Positions 57,866 to 64,000 of a stretch of 64,000 nt of DNA are shown here, piece after piece. This DNA comes from Nocardia otitidiscaviarum NBRC 14405. GTDB taxonomy: Bacteria; Actinomycetota; Actinomycetes; Mycobacteriales; Mycobacteriaceae. Made by a program: the position numbers and the translations under genes. The stretch spans positions 62,001 through 126,000 of the forward strand of contig NZ_BAGD01000026.1 of NCBI RefSeq assembly GCF_000308635.1, written 5' to 3'. Every line of letters begins with the position of its first letter. Positions within the stretch are counted from its first letter, which is position 1. The notes under the pieces were generated by a model. That model did not search any database. It was given only the letters and a program-made list of their open reading frames with translations, and was not told the DNA's origin.

Positions 57866-60463
57866 CTAGGGTTTCTGCTGACCTGTTCGGATAACCTCTA
57901 GGCTGGACCCATCCACGCCTACCCCCATGACGGTCTCCATGCCGTGAACCAGGCGATAGAAGGTGTTCAGGTCCGTGAATCCTTGCCCATTGAGGTAGTC
58001 CCAGAACTGTATCTTCTTCTCATCATTCACCGGGTTGTTCAAATCTATCGGCGTATTCGTAGCCGGGTCGATGAATTGCTGATCGAGTCGCCCGTTATCG
58101 AACGCGGATTGCATTATTGCCCGCTCGAAGTCCCTATATGCCTGGTCGTTCAGTTTAGACTCGCTGGGATACTGGACTGCCAGCTTATCTGGTTTGTCGA
58201 TGTAGTCCTTTATGAGCGCGTCGACGCCCGCGTTGACAAGGAGCTTACCATTGGAGTTCACAGTGTCGATGGTGAACTTCTCTCCATCGGTCAGGTCTCT
58301 ACCGATCATCCCGGGTAGCTTCTCGGTCAAGGCAAATTTGGCTGCATCCCCTGCATTGCCAACCAGAATATCTCCGATAATGTTCGCTGCCGCGAGCTTC
58401 CGGTCGTAGATCTCCTGTTGTTTATCGTTGTACTTGCTGATATTCTGCTCATCCTGATAGGTGAGCGCATTGGCTGCGGCATTCGTGATCCGGCTGTCCA
58501 GGCCAGCGAGTTGCTCGATATGAGGTCGCAGGTATTCTCCTGGCGACTGGTCGGTCTGGGAGAATGCGGCGTTCAACATCCTGGCCTCGTAGGCTTGGCG
58601 GCCCACCTCGAGCGTCAGGCGGCCCTCCTCGGACTGGCTGGCCAAGTACAACATTCGGTTGGCGCTGATGGATTCCAGTTGCGCCTCTCCGTAATCGGCG
58701 AGGTAGGCATTCCGGGGATTGCCGGCGGAGTCGATATAGGCGTCGATATTCGAACCCATCACATTCGCGAGTGCCCGGGACAGTTCCGGGTTGTCGGCGA
58801 ATCCCTTCTCAGTCCGCTCGAATTCGCTCACGTCGAGACCGCCGGGGCGGTTCACCTGTGGCTGATCACCGCTGGGCTCGTACTCCTCGCGTGGTGCGAA
58901 CAGATCGGGCAGGTGGGTAAGGGCCTCCCGGGCGCGCAGCGCTTGTTCGGTCGGCTGTCCGTCCGGGCCGACCTCGTGGGATTCGGTGCCGATCCAGTTG
59001 ATCATCCGGCCGGCGGCCGTCCCGTCGTCCTCCCAGTCGCGCTGGAATATCCCGCGGATCACGTCCGGCTCGTACGGTTTGTAGCTCTGCCCCGGAACGT
59101 CCTTGCCGAACAGTTCCTCACTGCCGTTTCCGGTCAGCACCGCATAACTCGACTCGTGGTTGCGGGCACCGACCGACAACAGATCCTGGGCGGCCTGCTC
59201 CGTATTCGCCTTCCATTCCGCATCACCGGTGACAGGATTGATCTGCCACTGCCCATATTTCTGTTCGAAGGCGTCGTTATCGACCAACCATGCCTGGTGC
59301 GCGGCCTGACGGTCCAGTTCGACGCCGAGTCGCTCACCGGGGATAAAGCTCTCATCGGATGCTGCGAGGAACGATCCGAATCGAGCGACATCGTTGGAGT
59401 ACTCGACGACCCGCGAGCTTTCCATCCAGCCCATCGGTCCCGCGCGATAGTCGTCGGGCACGTCCGAGGTGTTGCCGTCGGGGCCTGCGAGCAAGTTGTT
59501 GGGCCGGGTTCCCACGAACTCGCGGATTTCGGGGTGGAGTTGGTCCCAGCCACCAGTACCGGTGACGTTGCCGTTCTCGTCACGGGCGACGACGTTCTCG
59601 TTGGAGAGGGTCAGCAATCCGTTCGCGAGGTCTTCGCGAAGTGCCAGCGCCTCGGGTGATCCGTTCTTCTCCAAGCGGTCGGCGAGGTCGAGGAGACCGT
59701 CGCGTCCGGCTTCGTCATACAGGTTCTGCAAGTAGTCGAGTGTGGGCTGAGGAACGGTGACTTCCTCGCCGTTCGCGATGGCGGCGAGCTGCTCCGGGGT
59801 CAGTTCCAGTGCGGCGATTCGAGCGCCGATGCGGGCGGTCTCCTCATCGGATAGTCGGCCGTCGGCAATGGTCGCGCCGTCTTCCTGTCCTTGAGTTCGG
59901 CGGTCAGGGGCGTCCGGGAGCTCCTTGAAGGCGTTGGTGATGCTGTTGGCGACGGTGTCGGCAGCGGTCCCGGCAGCGGCCAGTCGTTTCTTCAGTTCGG
60001 TCCCGTAGTCACTGGCTTGGCGTTCGAGGGCGGCGATTTTGGTGGTGACGTCCTCGCTGCTGGGTTTCACCCCGTTGACCTCGGCGCTGGCGGCGAGGAT
60101 CTGGCTGTCGCTGACGGCTACTTCACCGGTCTCCCGCCACTCGTATCCGGCGTCTTGGATTGTCTGCACCTGGTCGGCGACGGATTGCTTGGCGGTGCTG
60201 ACGGTTGCGAGGTTATCGGCGATGGCGGTACCGGCCGCGGTGATCGCGGTACCGATCTTGTCGCCGTTTGTGGTGAGGGTGGTGCCGCGGTCGCGGAGGG
60301 AGGTGCCGAACTTGCCGCCGATCGCGGTGTCCGAGCCCTTTATTCCGTTGGTGGCATTGCCGAGTTGAGTGCGGAACCCCTCGGCCTGCTGGGTCCAGAA
60401 CGTGGCTTGTCCCGCAAGTGCTTCGAGATCCCAGGATAGGACCTGTGACACGGTCGGACTCAC
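57866..60463 (-). CDS. Large type-VII-secretion-like protein (WXG/TPR-region type)
   Basis: An 865-residue protein. The N-terminal ~200 residues are predominantly helical (MSPTVSQVLSWDLEALAGQA..., coiled WXG100-like region), followed by a long central region (about 215-760) with segments such as AIANGEEVTVPQPTLDYLQNLYDEAGRDGLLDLADRLE reminiscent of the TPR-repeat-region proteins of Nocardia/Mycobacterium (Rv0026-like, from memory), and a unique C-terminus (about 760-865). It overlaps the small partner gene. No signal peptide. Might be a secreted effector; no enzymatic motif seen. Base composition is lower in GC than its surroundings. Confidence 0.65.
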   Translation of the reverse strand: MSPTVSQVLSWDLEALAGQATFWTQQAEGFRTQLGNATNGIKGSDTAIGGKFGTSLRDRGTTLTTNGDKIGTAITAAGTAIADNLATVSTAKQSVADQVQTIQDAGYEWRETGEVAVSDSQILAASAEVNGVKPSSEDVTTKIAALERQASDYGTELKKRLAAAGTAADTVANSITNAFKELPDAPDRRTQGQEDGATIADGRLSDEETARIGARIAALELTPEQLAAIANGEEVTVPQPTLDYLQNLYDEAGRDGLLDLADRLEKNGSPEALALREDLANGLLTLSNENVVARDENGNVTGTGGWDQLHPEIREFVGTRPNNLLAGPDGNTSDVPDDYRAGPMGWMESSRVVEYSNDVARFGSFLAASDESFIPGERLGVELDRQAAHQAWLVDNDAFEQKYGQWQINPVTGDAEWKANTEQAAQDLLSVGARNHESSYAVLTGNGSEELFGKDVPGQSYKPYEPDVIRGIFQRDWEDDGTAAGRMINWIGTESHEVGPDGQPTEQALRAREALTHLPDLFAPREEYEPSGDQPQVNRPGGLDVSEFERTEKGFADNPELSRALANVMGSNIDAYIDSAGNPRNAYLADYGEAQLESISANRMLYLASQSEEGRLTLEVGRQAYEARMLNAAFSQTDQSPGEYLRPHIEQLAGLDSRITNAAANALTYQDEQNISKYNDKQQEIYDRKLAAANIIGDILVGNAGDAAKFALTEKLPGMIGRDLTDGEKFTIDTVNSNGKLLVNAGVDALIKDYIDKPDKLAVQYPSESKLNDQAYRDFERAIMQSAFDNGRLDQQFIDPATNTPIDLNNPVNDEKKIQFWDYLNGQGFTDLNTFYRLVHGMETVMGVGVDGSSLEVIRTGQQKP

Positions 60464-60774
60464 CGCCCACCACCCGCCTGCTGGATTCTGGTGGCGGAGG
60501 CGGCATCCTGACCGAACTGCGTGACGATGCCGTTATTCGTGAGAGTGGCCACGAAACGAAGCTCTTCGGACGCTGCCTGAATAACTGCAACGGCTTTGGA
60601 CTCGCCCGAGACACAGGCCGCATTGACGCTGGTGCCCGCGAGCAGCTCGGTGGTCGCCAACGCCCGGTTCGATTGGCCATCGGCTATTCCATCGAGACCG
60701 CCGGCAGCGGTGTCGAGCGTTGACACCACCGTGCGTGCGCCCTCTTTATCGAGGAAAACGAGATCATCGGCCAC
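60460..60774 (-). CDS. Small WXG100-like partner protein
   Basis: A 104-residue helical Ala/Gly/Thr-rich protein (LDKEGARTVVSTLDTAAGGLDGIADGQS) with the length and composition of ESX-type small proteins, though without a clear WXG turn. GTG 60774 is chosen because GGGGGGT lies just before it; a longer ATG start at 60810 is possible but lies in the -10 (TAACGT, complement of 60810-60815). Stop overlaps the large gene, so the two are co-translated. Confidence 0.6.
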   Translation of the reverse strand: MADDLVFLDKEGARTVVSTLDTAAGGLDGIADGQSNRALATTELLAGTSVNAACVSGESKAVAVIQAASEELRFVATLTNNGIVTQFGQDAASATRIQQAGGGR

Positions 60775-60922
60775 CAGGCACCCCCCGGGTTCGTTCGTTC
60801 CGAGCTGCAACGTTAGCCGATGAAACGGTGACCGTCAGCGCACACCCCAGCTGCCCACACCACCGAAACGTGCCGGGTATCACGCCGCGTACGCCCGGCG
60901 GAGGTCTGCCCTGCCCCAGGTG

Positions 60923-60928
60923 TAAGGT
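60923..60928 (+). promoter_or_regulatory. Predicted -10 of the YbaB-like gene
   Basis: TAAGGT fits TAnnnT and lies 31 bp before the ATG at 60960; GAAGGGG (60952-60958) is the ribosome-binding site. Together with TAACGT on the other strand it forms a divergent promoter pair. Confidence 0.4.
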
Positions 60929-60959
60929 CGTCGGCCAGCAGCGTCTTGTGTGAAGGGGC

Positions 60960-61364
60960 ATGATGTACTCACCACAATCCGGCGCGGATACATTGCGCGC
61001 CAGGATGAGTCGGCTCGCCGACGCCCAGAACTCCAGCCACGCCACATTGTCGGCGGCCGGGATCACCGTCGACGTCAAAGCCAGCGGTGAGGTCATCGGC
61101 ATTCACTTGGCCTTCGACATTCACCAGGTCCCGGATTTCACCCGCTTGGGACAGGTGATCACCACATTGATCAACCGAGCACGAACCCAAGCGCAGCAGG
61201 AGATCACCCAACTTGTTCGTGAGGTACGGTCCGATCAGCGGATGGTGACCGTGCTCGAGAACGCCTTCGACGCCCCCGAGCGTGACCGCGCCGCCTCTTC
61301 CCCTACGGAGGCATGGGATGACGAATATTGGGAGCGACAGAAGTCGCCGTTCGCGCCGGAATGA
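60960..61364 (+). CDS. YbaB/EbfC-family DNA-binding-like protein
   Basis: A 134-residue protein with the YbaB fold outline: helix with ARMSRLADAQNSSHATLSAAG, a beta-core ITVDVKASGEVIGIHLAF, then a helix ITTLINRARTQAQQEITQLVREV and a charged C-terminal tail. In Mycobacteriales such YbaB-like genes often sit beside type-VII-secretion (ESX) loci. It is divergent from the large type-VII-like gene. Its job here is unknown. Confidence 0.75.
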   Translation: MMYSPQSGADTLRARMSRLADAQNSSHATLSAAGITVDVKASGEVIGIHLAFDIHQVPDFTRLGQVITTLINRARTQAQQEITQLVREVRSDQRMVTVLENAFDAPERDRAASSPTEAWDDEYWERQKSPFAPE

Positions 61365-61564
61365 TCCTCAGCACGAACTGAACCACCCCGAAGCGTCGCT
61401 GCGTCTCGAGGTTCGGTAGCGCTGCTCATCCTCACGATGGACAACGCTGTGGCTCCTCAGGATTCCGCGGGCAGTCCGGCGGCATGGCGCATGGCCGCCT
61501 GGCCACGCAGCGAAGGGTGCGCAGACAGACGTAGCCCGCTGGTTCGGACGTAGGGTGAGAGCTC

Positions 61565-61780
61565 ATGGAGTCGGACAGCAACCTGGAGAACTTACGGTCA
61601 GCGCTCTCATGTGTCTTCGAAAAACTCGGTGCGGAAAGCCTCACCGAGCCCGACCGGGTCGAGTTGGTGATGCGCGCCGAGATTGTTCAGGATCAGATCG
61701 ACGCGATCCAGGACGCCGTCGGCGAAGAGTACGTGCGGACTGCGACACTGCCGGAGCCCTCAGGTGATCGGTTGTTCTGA
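61565..61780 (+). CDS. Small protein of unknown function
   Basis: A 71-residue acidic helical protein (MESDSNLENLRSALSCVFEKLGAESLTEPDRVELVMRAEI...). The start is an ATG with GAGAGC upstream. No family recognised. It follows the YbaB-like gene by 200 bp and may belong to the same accessory island. Confidence 0.5.
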   Translation: MESDSNLENLRSALSCVFEKLGAESLTEPDRVELVMRAEIVQDQIDAIQDAVGEEYVRTATLPEPSGDRLF

Positions 61781-61875
61781 AGCGCCGCGGGGCAAACGGG
61801 ATTCACTGGTGGGAGAGCGCAGCGCCACCTGCTCGGCGGTCGACATTTCGGCCGGAGAGCTTCAGATGGAGTGGG

Positions 61876-62850
61876 TTATCGCGGTCGGGGAAGAGCTGGG
61901 CTAGCGCTGGCGGTATCCGTCAACCACTGGACGATCGCCTGGTTCGTTTCTTCCGGCCTTTCTTGCTGGATCCAATGGCCGCAGTCCAGATTGACGATTT
62001 CGACGTTGGGGACGAACTCCGACAGTTTGTCCGCCTTCTGGACCGGGTCGCGGTCGCCGTAGATCATGAGCGTGGGTTGTCGGATGATCGGGTTCGCGTC
62101 CGCCAGCAGGTGCCAGTTGCGGTCGAGATTTCGGTACCAATTGATGCTGCCTGTGAAACCTGAGGTTTCGAAGGCGGAGGTGAAGACGGCCAGTTCGCTG
62201 TCGCTCAGCAGGGGTTCTCCCCGTGGGGTTTCCGCGTTGGCGAGGTTGATCATCAGCATTCCCGGCTCCGGCGCTTCGAGTGGCACGTTCTTGCGGTAGA
62301 GGTTGCGGAGGAAGCGGGACGTGTTGGCCTCCAGTGCGGCGTCCGCGACGCCTGGCTGTCGATTGAAGTGCACGAAATAGAAGTCACCTCCGAGGATTTC
62401 CGCCATGGACTCGATCCAGGGCCGTTCGCCGCGCTCCTGGTAGGGCAGGCTCAGATTTATCACCCTGTTCACGCGGTGTGGATGCAGCAGGGTCAGGCCC
62501 CAGACGACCATCGCGCCCCAATCGTGGCCGACGAAGGTGGCGTCCTCGTATCCGTAGTGATCGAGTAGGGCGACGAGATCACCCGACAGGTGTTCGATGT
62601 CGTAGTCCGTTACCTCGGTCGGGCAGGACGAGTTGCCGTAACCCCGCTGGTTCGGGACGACGACGTGGTAGCCCGCGGCGGCGAGGGCGGGCATCTGACG
62701 TCGCCACGAGAAGGCATGTTCGGGCCAGCCGTGACAGAGCACTATGGGGTTTCCCGCATTCTCCCGGCCTGCTTCGAAGACTTCGAGTTCCACTCCGTTG
62801 ACCGGAATGAGGGTGGGCTCGGGAAAATCGGTCGGATAGGTCATGGTCAT
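61876..62850 (-). CDS. Epoxide-hydrolase-like alpha/beta hydrolase
   Basis: A 324-residue hydrolase. HGWPEHAFSWRRQMPALA is the oxyanion region, GHDWGAMVVW carries the nucleophile Asp110, and LDCGHWIQQERPEETNQ the catalytic His. The Trp after the Asp fits epoxide hydrolases (and some dehalogenases). ATG 62850 is used; starts at 62844 and 62880 are alternatives, the latter lying in the operator palindrome. It is divergent from the WYL regulator, which likely controls it. Confidence 0.88.
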   Translation of the reverse strand: MTMTYPTDFPEPTLIPVNGVELEVFEAGRENAGNPIVLCHGWPEHAFSWRRQMPALAAAGYHVVVPNQRGYGNSSCPTEVTDYDIEHLSGDLVALLDHYGYEDATFVGHDWGAMVVWGLTLLHPHRVNRVINLSLPYQERGERPWIESMAEILGGDFYFVHFNRQPGVADAALEANTSRFLRNLYRKNVPLEAPEPGMLMINLANAETPRGEPLLSDSELAVFTSAFETSGFTGSINWYRNLDRNWHLLADANPIIRQPTLMIYGDRDPVQKADKLSEFVPNVEIVNLDCGHWIQQERPEETNQAIVQWLTDTASASPALPRPR

Positions 62851-62868
62851 GTCGCCATCTTGCGGAGC

Positions 62869-62895
62869 GAAACCGGTCATCTCATGACCGGTTTC
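62869..62895. promoter_or_regulatory. Perfect palindrome covering the WYL regulator start
   Basis: GAAACCGGTCAT (62869-62880), three bases, then its exact inverse ATGACCGGTTTC (62884-62895). The ATG of the WYL gene is the first codon of the right arm. It lies in the 33-bp gap shared with the divergent hydrolase gene and is a very plausible operator for autoregulation. Confidence 0.75.
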
Positions 62896-63861
62896 TGTGA
62901 AATTCTTGCCGATGTGCGAACAGACCGACTGGTGGCCACCCTCCTGCTCCTGCAACAGCGCAAACAGGTGACGGCGGCGGAGGTCGCACGCGAGCTGGAG
63001 GTCTCCGAGCGCACCGCCCGCCGCGACCTCGACGCCCTGGCCATGGCCGGGGTGCCGGTCTACTCCACCCAGGGCCGCGGTGGCGGCTGGCGGCTCGTGG
63101 GCGGCGCCCGCACCGACCTGTCCGGTTTGACCGCGAGTGAGGCCCGCGCCCTGTTCCTGGTCGCCGGTCCGGCCTCCGCCGGGACGCCAGCCGTGAAAAC
63201 GGCCCTGCGCAAGCTCGTCCATGCCCTGCCGGAGCCCTTCCGGGTGCAGGCCGAGGCGGCGGCGTCGTCCGTTGTCGTGGATCCGCAACCATGGGGGTCG
63301 AGCAGGGTCGAGCACCGGCCACCCCGCTTCCTCGACGAACTCCAGGACGCGGTGATCCGAGGCATCCAGCTGCGGCTCGGCTACGTCGACAGCACCGGAG
63401 CGGAAACCGAGCGAACCGTCCACCCGTTGGGTGTCGTCGCCAAGGGCCCCTCCTGGTACCTCGTCGCCAACACCGAAGCCGGTCGGCGCACCTTCCGAAT
63501 CGACCGCGTCTCATCCGCCGTTCCGACCGACGATCCCGTGCACCGACCCGACGACTTCGACCTCGCCGAGAGCTGGCGCGAAATCGCCGACGAGGTCGAC
63601 CGCGAACGAACCCCCCTCGAAATCCAGGCGGTCTGCGTGCCCCACGGCATCGACATCCTCCGGCGGGCGTTCGGCGGTCGGCTCGACGTGGGCGGCCCCA
63701 CCACCGACGGCCACATCGAGGTCGTGATCCGCGGCCACAACGAATCCATGCTGGCCGGTGAACTTTCCGGACTGGTCGAATGGCTCGAGGTGACCGGCTC
63801 TCCGGGCGTGCGCCACCACTTGGCCGCGATCGGCCACGCGCTCGTCGAGAGATACGCCTGA
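62884..63861 (+). CDS. WYL-domain transcriptional regulator
   Basis: A 325-residue regulator. The N-terminal HTH (about 14-62: RLVATLLLLQQRKQVTAAEVARELEVSERTARRDLDALAMAG) is of the HTH_11/DeoR-like kind; the WYL domain (about 140-205) has LRLGYVDSTGAETERTVHPLGVVAKGPSWYLVANTEAGRRTFRIDRV; a C-terminal WCX-like extension follows. ATG 62884 is chosen because it matches the MTGF start. It is divergent from, and probably represses, the epoxide-hydrolase-like gene. Confidence 0.88.
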   Translation: MTGFCEILADVRTDRLVATLLLLQQRKQVTAAEVARELEVSERTARRDLDALAMAGVPVYSTQGRGGGWRLVGGARTDLSGLTASEARALFLVAGPASAGTPAVKTALRKLVHALPEPFRVQAEAAASSVVVDPQPWGSSRVEHRPPRFLDELQDAVIRGIQLRLGYVDSTGAETERTVHPLGVVAKGPSWYLVANTEAGRRTFRIDRVSSAVPTDDPVHRPDDFDLAESWREIADEVDRERTPLEIQAVCVPHGIDILRRAFGGRLDVGGPTTDGHIEVVIRGHNESMLAGELSGLVEWLEVTGSPGVRHHLAAIGHALVERYA

Positions 63862-63933
63862 GATCCATGGGCGTGCCGTAGCCGGTGGTGCCGAATCGTG
63901 GCTCGCGAGCTACTCCCGTGACCTCGACGGCAT

Positions 63934-64000
63934 TCAGTCCGCCGGGCGGCGGTCGGCCAGGCCCTGGATGAGCCAGGCGTAGAGGAGGATCACCACTATC
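63934..64000 (-). CDS. Membrane protein, C-terminal end (partial)
   Basis: Only about 21 codons are in the window, reading IVVILLYAWLIQGLADRRPAD on the minus strand before a TGA stop (63934-63936). The hydrophobic end suggests a last membrane span. The rest lies beyond the window, so family and length are unknown. The 63862-63933 gap holds no gene. Confidence 0.5.
   Translation of the reverse strand, partial: IVVILLYAWLIQGLADRRPAD

Overview
The window is a high-GC actinobacterial chromosome segment. Lsr2, ClpC1, CarD, MhuD, KstR, DisA and a cholesterol side-chain operon are all markers of Mycobacteriales. Gene order follows the M. tuberculosis block from folE/folP1 (about Rv3609c) down to kstR/fadE34 (about Rv3574/Rv3573c), recalled from memory, but with genes that M. 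tuberculosis lacks. The larger gene set and the genes interleaved with that block suggest Nocardia or a close relative (inference). No tRNA, rRNA, insertion sequence, CRISPR array or prophage was recognised.

Layout. 1-7060: folate genes (folE end, folP, folB, folK), two membrane-protein genes, and the pantothenate/CoA genes (DUF2520 gene, panC, panD, coaX). 7130-8295: a short cysteine-rich leader peptide with attenuator-like hairpins ahead of a cysteine dioxygenase-rhodanese pair. 8400-15853: lysS, lsr2, an FHA-HTH protein, a DUF1772 membrane protein, a secreted lipase and clpC1. 15908-25420: accessory genes (lipoprotein, a P-loop/GNAT-like/HTH protein, a two-component system divergent from an ABC exporter, a TetR-controlled azoreductase-SMR pair, OsmC). 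25453-30528: cobalamin-riboswitch-controlled cbtBA, the haem-degrading mhuD, a hydrolase, an acyl-CoA dehydrogenase and an enoyl-CoA hydratase. 30901-42072: the conserved block rlmB-cysS-ispF-ispD-carD, lpqE, radA-disA, canB, mutY. 42386-48028: a Zur-type zinc ABC transporter and a trehalose-6-phosphate phosphatase/GH15 fusion. 48307-56246: kstR, divergent from fadE34 and a complete igr-type operon (fadE28-fadE29-chsH2-chsH1-ltp2), with a 98-bp tandem duplication inside it. 56460-61780: a visibly less GC-rich accessory island with a VapBC-like module whose toxin lacks its first catalytic aspartate, and a type-VII-secretion-like large protein with a small partner and a YbaB-like protein. 61876-64000: an epoxide-hydrolase-like gene and a WYL regulator sharing a perfect operator-like palindrome, then a cut-off membrane protein.

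How the genes work together. Most of the window is housekeeping: folate, CoA, isoprenoid and tRNA-charging enzymes, protein quality control, DNA repair and c-di-AMP signalling. The control elements are readable in the DNA: a cysteine attenuator-like leader, a B12 riboswitch, a Zur box, a perfect KstR box plus a second KstR-like inverted pair in front of a lipase, TetR and WYL operators, several strong terminators, and many leaderless starts in which a TAnnnT -10 hexamer lies 6-8 nt before the initiation codon.
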